From: Kineococcus mangrovi
GTDB lineage: Bacteria > Actinomycetota > Actinomycetes > Actinomycetales > Kineococcaceae
Direction of reading: 5' to 3'
Length of the DNA: 64,000 nt
Assembly (NCBI RefSeq): GCF_041320705.1
Contig: NZ_JBGGTQ010000008.1
Location: 62,001-126,000 of the forward strand
Shown piece by piece: positions 53,904-61,908 of the stretch. The notes beneath the pieces are model-generated. The model saw nothing but the letters and a program-made list of their open reading frames with translations. It ran no database searches and was not told the DNA's origin. Numbering within the stretch: position 1 is the stretch's first letter; each line of letters begins with the position of its first letter. The position numbers and the translations under genes are program-made.

Positions 53904-53948
53904 ACCGCTCGTCCAGCACCAGAACCCGTATCGACAGGAAGAGATCTC

Positions 53949-54914
53949 GTGACCCAGAAGACAGTGTCCCGCGCCACCTTCGGCCGTCTGAGCGTCGGTC
54001 TCGCAGCAGCCGGGGTGGTGGCGGCGTGCTCCGGTGAGTCGGCCACCAACTCGGCCGGGAGCAGCCAGGCCAGCACCAGCGACGACGTCCGCACCGTCAA
54101 CCTGGGGTTCCTCCCCGGGTGGACCGACGGTCTGAGCACCGCCTACCTCTGGAAGAACCTCCTCGAGGGTGAGGGGTACGCCGTGGAGTTCACGGAACTC
54201 TCCGACGCCGCCCCGTTGTACACGGCGCTCGCTCAGGGCGACGTGGACGTCTACCCCTCGGGCTGGCCGCAGGTGACCCACCAGGACTACATGAACCAGT
54301 ACGGCGACCAGATCGAGGACCTCGGTGCCTGGTACGAGGGGGCCGTCCTGACCCTGGTCGTCCCGGAGTACACCGACGTCGACTCGATCGACCAGCTCGC
54401 CGGGCAGGGAGCTCGTTTCGGTGGCCGGATCGTCGGGATCGAACCCGGCGCGGGTTTGACCCGCATCACCCGCGAACAGGCCATGCCCGAGACCTACGAG
54501 GACGCCGACGGCGACGAGCAGCAGGGGTACGGCCTGGAGGGTGAGTACGAGCTCGTCACCTCCTCGACCGCCGCCATGCTCGCGGAACTGCAGTCGGCCA
54601 CCGATGCCCAGCAGGACATCGTCGTGACCCTGTGGCGCCCGTTCTGGGCCAACACCTCCTTCCCGGTGAAGGACCTCGCCGACCCCCGGGGCGCGATGGG
54701 GCAGGCCGAGACGCTGAACTCCCTGGCCCGACAGGGGTTCGCCGAGGACATGCCCGACGTGGCGGACATGATGTCGAACTTCACCTTGACCGACGAGCAG
54801 TACGGCACGCTCGAGGACACGGTCGTGAACGAGTACGGCGAGGGCCGCTACGACGAGGGCGTGCAGGCCTGGCTCGACCAGAACCCGGACTTCCGGGAGA
54901 GCCTGAGGAGCTGA
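53949..54914 (+). CDS. Glycine betaine/proline-type substrate-binding lipoprotein
   Basis: The 321-residue lipoprotein has a signal peptide with lipobox VAAC (about 24-27). The OpuAC-type fold shows VNLGFLPGWTDGLSTAYLWKN, YPSGWPQVTH and VVTLWRPFWANTSF, supplying the tryptophans that form the cage for a quaternary ammonium. It follows the permease by 45 bases with GGAAGAG before the GTG. The set of ATPase, permease and binding protein makes a complete importer. Confidence 0.92.
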   Translation: MTQKTVSRATFGRLSVGLAAAGVVAACSGESATNSAGSSQASTSDDVRTVNLGFLPGWTDGLSTAYLWKNLLEGEGYAVEFTELSDAAPLYTALAQGDVDVYPSGWPQVTHQDYMNQYGDQIEDLGAWYEGAVLTLVVPEYTDVDSIDQLAGQGARFGGRIVGIEPGAGLTRITREQAMPETYEDADGDEQQGYGLEGEYELVTSSTAAMLAELQSATDAQQDIVVTLWRPFWANTSFPVKDLADPRGAMGQAETLNSLARQGFAEDMPDVADMMSNFTLTDEQYGTLEDTVVNEYGEGRYDEGVQAWLDQNPDFRESLRS

Positions 54915-55047
54915 TCGGCGGGAACTGCGCCTCGGGCTCCCACCGGGGCGTCGTCCGGTGCTGATGCCGCTGGTCCCGCGGGCCGTGACCCCGGTGCGCT
55001 CCAGGGCCGTGGCGCACCGCTCACCCCGACCTCGTGAGGGACCGAGG

Positions 55048-55983
55048 TCAGTCGTGCGCGCCGCTCTCGTGCCCGGAGTGCCCGACGGGTTCGAGCTGGA
55101 ACGTCGCGTGCTGCACGGCGACGGGGAAGTGCTCGGCCACGCACGCCTGCAGCCGGTCCAGGATCTCGGGTGCGTGACCGTCCCGGAAGCACGTGTCGTC
55201 CAGGACGACGTGCGCCGACAGGACGGGCAACCCGGAGGTGATCTGGCTGGCGTGCAGGTCGTGCACGGCGTGCACGTGCGGCAGCTCCAGCAGGTGGCGG
55301 CGGACGTCCTCCAGGTCCAGCCCGGGCGGGGTGGACTCCAGGAGGACCGACGTCGTCTCCCGCAGCAGCTTCACCGTCCTCGGCACGATGAGGACGCCGA
55401 TGAGCAGCGAGACGACGGCGTCGGCGCGGGTCCAGCCGGTGAGCGCGATGACGGCGGCCGCGACGAGGACGGCGATCGAGCCCAGACCGTCGTTGACGAC
55501 CTCCAGCACGGCGGCCCGCACGTTGACGTTCGCCTCCCCGGTCCCGCGCAGGAGCAGCCACAGGGCGACGACGTTGCCGACCAGACCGACGGCGCCGAAG
55601 ACGACCATGGCCCCGGAGCTCACCTCCGGGGGTGTCAGCAGGCGCCGCACCCCCTCGACGAGGACGAGGACGCCGACGGCGAGCAGGGCGGCCGCCTGCA
55701 GCGTGGCGGCGAGCACCTCGGCCCGCCGGTAGCCCCACGTGCGCTGCGCCGACGCCGGGCGCGCGGCGAGGGTCGCCGCGATGAGCGCGATCGTCAGCCC
55801 GGCGACGTCGGTGAGCATGTGACCGGCGTCGGCCAGCAGGGCCAGGGAACCGGACACGAGGGCGCCGACGGCCTCGGCGACGAGGACGGTCGCGGTGACG
55901 GCGAGGGCGGCTGTCAGCCGGCGACGGTTCCGGGCGAGGTCGGCGCCCCCGTGGCCGTGCCCGTGGCCGTGTCCGTGGCTCAC
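55048..55983 (-). CDS. Cation diffusion facilitator (zinc-type) exporter
   Basis: The 311-residue protein starts with a His-rich arm (HGHGHGHGHGG), has six membrane helices, and shows LLADAGHMLTDVAGL in TM2 and EVVNDGLGSIAVLVAA in TM5, the HxxxD and D site pairs of CDF exporters. A cytoplasmic C-terminal domain follows. It exports Zn2+ or a similar ion. Its GTG overlaps the stop of the ArsR gene (GTGA), so the pair is one operon. Confidence 0.93.
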   Translation of the reverse strand: MSHGHGHGHGHGGADLARNRRRLTAALAVTATVLVAEAVGALVSGSLALLADAGHMLTDVAGLTIALIAATLAARPASAQRTWGYRRAEVLAATLQAAALLAVGVLVLVEGVRRLLTPPEVSSGAMVVFGAVGLVGNVVALWLLLRGTGEANVNVRAAVLEVVNDGLGSIAVLVAAAVIALTGWTRADAVVSLLIGVLIVPRTVKLLRETTSVLLESTPPGLDLEDVRRHLLELPHVHAVHDLHASQITSGLPVLSAHVVLDDTCFRDGHAPEILDRLQACVAEHFPVAVQHATFQLEPVGHSGHESGAHD

Positions 55984-56327
55984 CCGGCCACCGCCTCGGC
56001 CGCGCAGTGGTCCTCGCCGACCGCCAGCACGACGCCGAGGAGGTCCCCCAGGGCGTGGCTGAGCCGGGCGTCGGCGATCTCGTAGCGCACCCTGCGGCCC
56101 TGCGGCACCGAGACGACGAGGCCGCAGCCGCGCAGGCACGCGAGGTGGTTCGACAGCGACTGGCGCGAGACGCCGAGGAGGTCGGCCAGCTCCGCGGGGT
56201 ACCCCGGAGCCTCCCGCAGCGCGAGCAGCAGCCGGGTCCGCGTCGGGTCGGACAGGGCGTGCCCGAAGCGGGCGAGGACCTCTGCGTGGCCGATTGCCTG
56301 CGGTGCGATCACGCGACGACAGTACAT
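55980..56327 (-). CDS. ArsR/SmtB family metal-sensing repressor
   Basis: The 115-residue winged-helix protein has ALSDPTRTRLLLALREAPGYPAELADLLGVSRQSLSNHLACLR, the recognition region of ArsR proteins, and a C-terminal helix with AVGEDHCAAEA that can supply metal ligands. It probably represses itself and the CDF exporter until Zn2+ or a related metal binds. An inverted repeat lies 30 bases upstream of its ATG. Confidence 0.9.
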   Translation of the reverse strand: MYCRRVIAPQAIGHAEVLARFGHALSDPTRTRLLLALREAPGYPAELADLLGVSRQSLSNHLACLRGCGLVVSVPQGRRVRYEIADARLSHALGDLLGVVLAVGEDHCAAEAVAG

Positions 56328-56355
56328 CGAGAACTGGACGATGGGGGACTTGACC

Positions 56356-56370
56356 CTGACGCGACGTCAG
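56356..56370. promoter_or_regulatory. Inverted repeat upstream of the ArsR-CDF operon
   Basis: CTGACG (56356-56361) and CGTCAG (56365-56370) form a perfect 6-3-6 inverted repeat in the 45-base gap between arsR and the divergent VOC gene. This is a plausible ArsR operator that could act on both directions. It is less AT-rich than classic SmtB sites; binding is inferred. Confidence 0.4.
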
Positions 56371-56372
56371 GC

Positions 56373-56933
56373 GTGAGCGTGCTCCTCGTGCGCTACGTCG
56401 TGGACACCTCCCACAGCACCGTCCCCCTCCCGGCCCTGGACGCCGAGCCCCCGCCCGTCGAGGACCGCGTCTACGGGATGCCGATGTTCCCCACGCTCCC
56501 GACCGCCGACCTGGCCGCGTCGGTCGGGTTCTGGACGCGTGGGCTGGGGTTCGTCGAGCTGTTCTCGATCCCCGGCCACCTGGTCCACCTGCGCCGGTGG
56601 CGCTTCCAGGACGTCCTGCTCGTCCTGGGCGAACCCCCGGCCGCACCGCCACCGGGCACCCTGAGCGTGGCGTGCGTACCGCGCCAGCTCGAGGAGGTCG
56701 CGGCGGCGTGCGAGGCGTTGCGGCCGGGCAGCACGAGCGGCCCGGAACGCCGGCCGTGGAACAGCGTCGACCTGCACGTCGTGACGCCGGAGCGGGCGCG
56801 GGTGGTGTGCACGGCGGTGCTGCCCCTGGACTCCGGCGCGGCGCGCGACCTGCGGGCGGTGGGCGTCGATGCGCCCCCGGTGACACCCTCGACGTCGTGG
56901 CGGAGACCGGACCGGGGCGGGGTGGGGTGCTGA
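56373..56933 (+). CDS. VOC (glyoxalase-like) family protein
   Basis: The 186-residue protein has a vicinal oxygen chelate fold. PTLPTADLAASVGFWTRGLGFVELFS is the opening beta-alpha unit, and VDLHVVTPERARV is near the end. The function is unknown; members include lyases, dioxygenases and resistance proteins. It starts at GTG 56373 just beside the inverted repeat, with later GTGs possible. The stop overlaps the start of the MerR gene. Confidence 0.65.
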   Translation: MSVLLVRYVVDTSHSTVPLPALDAEPPPVEDRVYGMPMFPTLPTADLAASVGFWTRGLGFVELFSIPGHLVHLRRWRFQDVLLVLGEPPAAPPPGTLSVACVPRQLEEVAAACEALRPGSTSGPERRPWNSVDLHVVTPERARVVCTAVLPLDSGAARDLRAVGVDAPPVTPSTSWRRPDRGGVGC

Positions 56934-57706
56934 CCGTGGGCCGGGTGGCGGAACTGCTCGGCGTCAGCGTCCGCACGCTGCACCACTGGGAGTCGCTGGG
57001 ACTCCTCTCCGCCTCCCGGACGGCCGGCGGGTACCGCACCTACGGCCCCGACGAGGTGGCGCGCCTGCAGCGGGTCGTGCGCTACCGCGAACTCGGGGTT
57101 CCGTTGGCGGTGGTCGCCGAACTCCTCGACGACGGTTCGCCCTCCGGCGGCCTGGACGCCCTGCGCCGGCAGCGGGCGGAACTCCTCGACCGGCTGGACC
57201 GGACCCGCGACGCCCTCGAAGCGGTGGACCAGCTCATCGACGCCACCGAACGTGGCACGACGCTCAGCTCGCAGGAGCAGGCCGCCCTGTTCGGCGCCGA
57301 CTGGGACCCGTCCTGGCCCGGGCAGGCGCGCGAGCGGTGGGGGGGCTCGCCCCAGTGGCGACAGCACGCCGAACGGGCGGCCGACCGGGCATTCGCGGAC
57401 TGGGCCGCGCTCGCCGCGCGGGTCGAGGCCCTGGAGGCCGATCTCGCGGCGGCGTTCCGCGCCGGGACCGCACCGGGTTCGGAGCGGGCCGCGGAACTGG
57501 CCGAACGGCACCGCGCGTCGGTGGCCGAGCACGTCGACTGCACGTACGCCGTGCACGTCTGCCTGGCCCGCGGCTACGTCGACGACCCCCGGTTCCGCGA
57601 GCACTACGACCGCCGCGAACCCGGTCTGGCCACGTGGCTGCGGGCCGTCGTGGCGGAGAACGCGCGGGCCCACGGCGTCGACCCCGCCACCGCCGTGTGG
57701 GAGTAG
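56927..57706 (+). CDS. TipA-like MerR family regulator
   Basis: The 259-residue protein has an N-terminal MerR winged helix (VGRVAELLGVSVRTLHHWESLGLLSASRTAGGYRTYGPDEVARLQ), a coiled coil and a C-terminal TipAS-type antibiotic-recognition domain (about 110-255, with FREHYDRREPGLATWL). TipA proteins bind thiopeptides and activate promoters. GTG 56927 overlaps the VOC stop, so both may be one drug-response operon. Confidence 0.88.
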   Translation: MLTVGRVAELLGVSVRTLHHWESLGLLSASRTAGGYRTYGPDEVARLQRVVRYRELGVPLAVVAELLDDGSPSGGLDALRRQRAELLDRLDRTRDALEAVDQLIDATERGTTLSSQEQAALFGADWDPSWPGQARERWGGSPQWRQHAERAADRAFADWAALAARVEALEADLAAAFRAGTAPGSERAAELAERHRASVAEHVDCTYAVHVCLARGYVDDPRFREHYDRREPGLATWLRAVVAENARAHGVDPATAVWE

Positions 57707-57716
57707 CGTTCCGCGG

Positions 57717-58538
57717 GTGAGGATCCACGAGGGCATCCACGACGACAGTGCGGACGGCGTGCCGGTCCGGGTCTACCGTCCTGACACCGAACTCCACCCC
57801 GAACCCCGGGCCGCCCTCGTCTGGGCGCACGGCGGGGGTTTCGTGGTCGGCGACCTCGACATGCCCGAGTCCGACGCGGTCGCGCGGCGCTTGCAGGAGA
57901 ACGGGATCCTCGTCGTCGCGGTGGACTACCGCCTCGCCGGCCCCGGTACCACCTACCCCGCCCCGTCCGACGACGTGCTGACGGCGTGGCGGTGGGGCCG
58001 GGAGTTCTGCCGTTCCTCGGGTGTTCCGGTGCAACGCATCCAGCTCGGTGGCGCCAGTGCCGGCGGGAACCTCGCCGCGGGAGCGGTGCTGCGCCTGCTC
58101 GCGGGTGGGGGCGACGTCCCGGCCGCGGTGTTCCTCGCCTACCCGACGCTGCACGCCGTCCCGCCGGCCGCCTCGTCCGTGGCGCAGGCCGCCGTCGGGA
58201 CGCTGCCGCAGGACGAGCGGTGGTCACCGGCCCAGGTCGCGGCGATGTACGAGGCGTACCTCGGGGGTCCGCTCGACGAGGCTCCCGCACCCGCCGTCCC
58301 CGGCACCGCCGACCTGGAGGGTTTCCCGCCGACGTTCGTCCTCACGAGCGAGACCGACGGGTTGCGCGGCTCGGCCGACGAGTTCGCCCGCCGGCTCGTG
58401 CTGGCGGGTTCGCCCGTGGTGTCGGTGTGCGAACCGGGCACGGTGCACGGCCACCTCAACACCCCCGGTCCGCTGTTCGACGCGAGCCTGCGGCGGGTCG
58501 TGCGCTGGCTGCTGTCGGCGGGTGAGCTCGCAGGCTGA
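57717..58538 (+). CDS. Alpha/beta hydrolase (HSL-type esterase)
   Basis: The 273-residue enzyme has the oxyanion motif HGGGFVVGD, the nucleophile in GGASAGGNLA, the acid in SETDGLRGSAD and the base in GTVHGHL. This is the hormone-sensitive-lipase family, active on short acyl esters. It starts ten bases after the MerR stop and probably shares its transcript. The physiological ester is unknown. Confidence 0.9.
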   Translation: MRIHEGIHDDSADGVPVRVYRPDTELHPEPRAALVWAHGGGFVVGDLDMPESDAVARRLQENGILVVAVDYRLAGPGTTYPAPSDDVLTAWRWGREFCRSSGVPVQRIQLGGASAGGNLAAGAVLRLLAGGGDVPAAVFLAYPTLHAVPPAASSVAQAAVGTLPQDERWSPAQVAAMYEAYLGGPLDEAPAPAVPGTADLEGFPPTFVLTSETDGLRGSADEFARRLVLAGSPVVSVCEPGTVHGHLNTPGPLFDASLRRVVRWLLSAGELAG

Positions 58539-58621
58539 ACCTCCGACGGTCCACGGCGGCGGCCGTCGGCGGCACCGCGCGAGCGGCCGCGGTGCTCACC
58601 CGGACCCCGCTCGGTTCCCGG

Positions 58622-58966
58622 TCAGTCCTCGACGTCGAAGATCGTCACCAGCTTGGTGACCTGGAGCAGGTACAGCACCTGCGGCGCGGGTTTCACGAGG
58701 GTGACCCGGTGCGGTGCGGCCGCCCGGGTCAGGCGCACGAGGAACGAGGCGCCGGTGGACTCCAGGAACGTCACGGCGGACAGGTCCACGCGCACGGGCA
58801 GGCCGGCGGCGTCCGCGCGCGCGTGCAGGTCGTCGAGGACCGACCCGAGGGCCGCGTCCACCTCACCGTGCAGGGTGATGACGGTGAGCCCGGCCTCGTG
58901 GTCGACCTCGAGGTGACCGCCGTCGGTCGCCTCGTCGGGGCCCTGGTCGCGCTCGGAATCGCTCAC
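58622..58966 (-). CDS. STAS domain protein, anti-sigma factor antagonist type
   Basis: The 114-residue SpoIIAA-like protein has LTVITLHGEVDAAL and VDLSAVTFLESTGASFLVRL, where the Ser in FLESTG is the position phosphorylated by RsbW-type kinases. GAAGGA precedes the GTG. It lies 42 bases downstream of a HATPase kinase gene on the same strand, so the two form a partner-switching pair. Confidence 0.88.
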   Translation of the reverse strand: MSDSERDQGPDEATDGGHLEVDHEAGLTVITLHGEVDAALGSVLDDLHARADAAGLPVRVDLSAVTFLESTGASFLVRLTRAAAPHRVTLVKPAPQVLYLLQVTKLVTIFDVED

Positions 58967-59008
58967 ACTGGTCCTTCGCTTCGTCGTCCACCCCGGTCCG
59001 GGGCGGTC

Positions 59009-59587
59009 TCACGGGGAGAGTAGGTCACGTCGGCTCGCCCCCACAGGGGCCGGCGTGGCGCGCTGGTCCCTCGTCCGCCCGCCGTCGTCGTGCCGCGGTC
59101 CGGGCCCGGGGGCGTCCTGCCGGCTGAGCCGGCACCACACGGTCTTGGCGAGGGCGGCGTCGTGGGGGTGGCCGTCCGCCCCGCCGCGGTCGGGGTGGTG
59201 GTCGACCCCCCAGGCCCGGCTGAGCAGGTCCACGAGGTGCACCCCGCGACCACCGAGGTCCGAGGGGTCGGCGAGCGTCGTCACGGGTGGTGCCGGGTCG
59301 CCGTCGCTGACGGACAGGACGACACCGTCGGCCTCCACGCACTCCACGCGCAGCAGGATCGGCGGGCCGGCGTGCCGGACGGCGTTGGTCACCAGCTCGG
59401 TGAGCAGCAGCTTCGCCTGGTCCAGGGGGGCGCTGGAGTGCTGGTGGCACCAGTGCTCCTCCAGGAAGTGCCGCGCCACCCTTCCCGACGACAGGGCGCC
59501 GGCGACGACCAGGGTCGAGGCCGGGGTGGGGGAACACACGTGTTCATCGTGGACGGCCGGGACGTTCCGCGCGCGCCGGCGCGTCAC
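59009..59587 (-). CDS. RsbW-like ATP-binding anti-sigma factor/kinase
   Basis: The 192-residue protein has a HATPase_c fold of the GHKL group, with the N box LLLTELVTNAVRHAGPP and the GGRGVHLVDLLSRAWG lid. Such proteins bind a sigma factor or phosphorylate a STAS partner. The long Gly/Arg-rich C-terminal tail (from about 155) is unusual. The GTG start is not supported by a ribosome binding site, and a later start is possible. It is divergent from an ECF sigma gene. Confidence 0.82.
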   Translation of the reverse strand: MTRRRARNVPAVHDEHVCSPTPASTLVVAGALSSGRVARHFLEEHWCHQHSSAPLDQAKLLLTELVTNAVRHAGPPILLRVECVEADGVVLSVSDGDPAPPVTTLADPSDLGGRGVHLVDLLSRAWGVDHHPDRGGADGHPHDAALAKTVWCRLSRQDAPGPGPRHDDGGRTRDQRATPAPVGASRRDLLSP

Positions 59588-59769
59588 CGCACCCGGGGTG
59601 CGGGCTCCTCCGCGTCGTCGCGCGGCCGCCGGTCCGCGGGGGTGGGAGTGCGCGCGGAGACGATCGTCACGGCCCTCCTGGCCGGTTCCCCCGACCCGGG
59701 ATCGTCCGACTCGCGGCAGGAGGGGTCACGTGGTGCGCTTCACCCGGACCGGGGGCACCGCCGTCCGGG

Positions 59770-59811
59770 AGACCCCGTGGAGAAGACCCCGTGGAGAAGA
59801 CCCCGTGGATG
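59770..59811 (+). repeat. Three tandem 14-base repeats at the start of the sigma gene
   Basis: AGACCCCGTGGAGA occurs at 59770-59783 and 59784-59797, and as AGACCCCGTGGATG at 59798-59811. Each unit carries a GTG preceded, in the second and third copies, by GGAGAAG. Because 14 is not a multiple of three, each GTG opens a different frame; only the third (59805) reads into the sigma factor. Copy-number change would reposition the start. Confidence 0.8.
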
Positions 59812-60374
59812 CAGGACGCGCTGAGGTCGCCGACGACGTGCTCGCCCGGCGGGCGGCTCTGGGGGACCGCGACGCCTTCGCGCTCATCGTGGACCGGCAC
59901 GGCCCGGCGCTCCTGCGGTACACCGGCAACCTGCTCCGCCGCGGTGACCAGGCGGAGGACTGCGTCCAGGACACCTTCCTCGCCGCCTGGCGGGGTCTTC
60001 CGTCCTTCCGCGGGGACTCCTCGCTGCGCACCTGGCTGTTCACGCTCGCCCGGCACGCGGCCTTCGCCCGGCTGCGGCGGTTCCCGGCCGGGGGCAGCCG
60101 CCCCTTCGTCCCCGTGGAGGAGGTGCAGGACCGGCTGCGTGACCTGCGGGAGGACCCCGAGCGGTCCAGCGTGGAGAACGCCCTGCGGGAGGCCCTGGAA
60201 CTGGCGCTGCAGCTCCTGCCGCCGCGGCAGCGGACCGCCTGGCTGATGCGCGAGGTGGAGGGCATGAGCTACGAGGAGGTCGCCTCCGTCCTCGGCACCA
60301 CCACGACCGCGGTGCGCGGACTCCTCGAACGCTCCCGGACCACCCTGGCCACGACCCTGGAGGAGTGGCGGTGA
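59805..60374 (+). CDS. ECF-type RNA polymerase sigma factor
   Basis: The 189-residue protein has sigma region 2 (DAFALIVDRHGPALLRYTGNLLRRGDQAEDCVQDTFLAAWRG) and region 4 (LPPRQRTAWLMREVEGMSYEEVASVLGTTTTAVRGLLERSR). It lacks regions 1 and 3. GTG 59805 has GGAGAAG upstream within the tandem repeat; longer in-frame starts exist, but their N-termini are low-complexity. Its stop overlaps the next gene. It probably directs an envelope or stress regulon. Confidence 0.9.
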   Translation: MDAGRAEVADDVLARRAALGDRDAFALIVDRHGPALLRYTGNLLRRGDQAEDCVQDTFLAAWRGLPSFRGDSSLRTWLFTLARHAAFARLRRFPAGGSRPFVPVEEVQDRLRDLREDPERSSVENALREALELALQLLPPRQRTAWLMREVEGMSYEEVASVLGTTTTAVRGLLERSRTTLATTLEEWR

Positions 60375-60811
60375 CCACCACCCCGCAGCACTCCCACGGG
60401 GAGCAGGTGCTGGCCCGGGCGACCGGCTCGCTGCGCCTGCACACCCCCGCGGGCTGGCGGGTCTCCCGCGCCGACCTCCTCGAGACCGTCCGCCGAGCCC
60501 ACCGGCCCGCCGCACCGGTCCGCGGGCGGCACGCGCTGGGGGAGTTCGTCGTCTCCTGCGACGTGCTGACCACCGGTGTGCGGGGGGCCGTGGACCGGCT
60601 GCCCCGGGCGGACGTCACCACCGTCCGCTGCGTCACCGACGCCGAGGACCACCTCGACCTGCTCACCGTCGAGACCGGTGTCCGCTACGGCGCCCACGTC
60701 CCCACCACGGCCGAGGAGGTCCGCACCGCCGTCGTCGCCGCGGTCCGCGACCTGCTCGGCGAGGTCGACGGCCTCCGGGTCCACGTCCACGTGGGCGACG
60801 TCTTCGAGTGA
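60371..60811 (+). CDS. Asp23/Gls24-like protein, putative
   Basis: The 146-residue protein is coupled to the sigma gene by a GTGA overlap. Its C-terminal stretch EVRTAVVAAVRDLLGEVDGLRVHVHVGDVF resembles the end of Asp23/Gls24 envelope-stress proteins. The N-terminal half (GSLRLHTPAGWRV) is not recognised. It may be the target or the regulator of the sigma factor. Family assignment is tentative. Confidence 0.5.
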   Translation: MTTTPQHSHGEQVLARATGSLRLHTPAGWRVSRADLLETVRRAHRPAAPVRGRHALGEFVVSCDVLTTGVRGAVDRLPRADVTTVRCVTDAEDHLDLLTVETGVRYGAHVPTTAEEVRTAVVAAVRDLLGEVDGLRVHVHVGDVFE

Positions 60812-60858
60812 CCACGCCCTCGTCCCTCCCTGCGGGGAGGGCCGAGGGCGAGGTGGTC
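60810..60858. terminator. Hairpin terminator between convergent genes
   Basis: GACCAC-GCCCTCG-CCCTCCC (from 60810) pairs with GGGAGGG-CGAGGGC-GTGGTC (to 60858) with a small bulge and a TGCG loop, giving about 20 base pairs. It starts at the stop of the Asp23-like gene and reaches the stop of the minus-strand gene at 60857. Confidence 0.75.
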
Positions 60859-61408
60859 AGCTCCGCCCGCCGGGCAGCAGGCCCTTCACGACCTGGGACG
60901 CCTTCTGCTGCTCGCCCTGCTGGGCCGTCAGCACGAGGAGGACGCCCGTCAGCGCGGGGACGGTCCACTGCAGCACCTTGAGCCGCTTCATCGACGTGGC
61001 GACGTCCGGCGGGGTGTCGGCGTTGGGGTCGACACCGGAGTTCGCCGGGGCCTTGGAGTCCTTGCCGAGCCGAGCCCCCTCGATCCCCGACCAGGCGGTG
61101 GCGCCCATCGCGGCCAGGGTGATGACGGTCTTGACGGCGGTGTTGCCGCGCGTGCCGGACTGGGCGACGACCCGGCCGCGGTTCGCGCGGAGCAGGCCGA
61201 TCGCCCCCACCGAGTGGGCGGCCAGCGCCGCGGCGTTGACGGGCGCCCAGCGGGCCCAGCCGGCGGCGGCGACGTGCGTGCGGTCGGAGGGGTCGCCCAC
61301 GGCGGCGGAGGCACCGTTGAGGCCGACCGCCCCGAAGAGCGAGCCGCCGAACCAGGCGGCGAGCCCGATGTCGTGCAGCGAACGGATGACGGTCTGACGT
61401 TCTCCCAC
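60857..61408 (-). CDS. Hypothetical actinobacterial membrane protein
   Basis: The 183-residue protein has about four helices (LHDIGLAAWFGGSLFGAVGLNGASA, APVNAAALAAHSVGAIGLL, AVKTVITLAAMGATAWSG, VLQWTVPALTGVLLVLTAQQG). Proteins of this type are common in high-GC actinobacteria, but I know no function. GAGGAGGAG lies upstream of GTG 61408. Confidence 0.75.
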   Translation of the reverse strand: MGERQTVIRSLHDIGLAAWFGGSLFGAVGLNGASAAVGDPSDRTHVAAAGWARWAPVNAAALAAHSVGAIGLLRANRGRVVAQSGTRGNTAVKTVITLAAMGATAWSGIEGARLGKDSKAPANSGVDPNADTPPDVATSMKRLKVLQWTVPALTGVLLVLTAQQGEQQKASQVVKGLLPGGRS

Positions 61409-61908
61409 GGTGTCCTGCTCCTCCTCGGTCGTCCCCGCCCGCGGTGACCCGCGGGCGGCGCCGGTGCGGTGACCGGCAGCCTCCCCCTACCCCGTGCGGT
61501 CCCCGGCAACCCCCCGCGGTCGGAAGTGCCCCGCCGCGGGCAGGGGGAGTGCGCAGGTCGGTGCGACCACGAAGCGCCGCGGCCAACGGACGAGGGGGAA
61601 GGCGTTGCCCCGCAACAGCTCCACCCCCGAAGACCCGCGCGAGGCCACCGTCGCCGGTGATGACGACCGCGCGATCGTCGAGGTCGAGGGCGTCTGCCTC
61701 GACGACGGCACCGGCCAGCCGGGGCGGGTCCTGCGTCACGGCCGGCCCGGCTGGCGAGCTCGCCGTGGTGACCCTGACCGGGGAGGACGTCGCCGGGGCG
61801 GCGCTGCGCCCCGAGCGGTCCGAGGTGCTCGGGCAGCCGTCCCCGGACGCCCGAGCACCGGGAACCGACCGGCCGGGGAGGCGTTCAGCAGGAGTGGAGG
61901 CACTGGGG
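61409..61908. other. 500-base region between membrane protein and hydrolase
   Basis: This is a divergent gap. Open frames exist on both strands, but none shows a known family or a good start. The base pattern in the right half (about 61600-61850) has codon-like periodicity on both strands and may be the remains of a gene. I see no hairpin or promoter that I would name. Confidence 0.4.

Noticed and set aside
61600-61860. Possible toxin or enzyme remnant on the minus strand upstream of the S33-like hydrolase
   Set aside because: A phrase with DDRAVVITGDGGLARV looks protein-like, but no family motif could be completed and no start was found.
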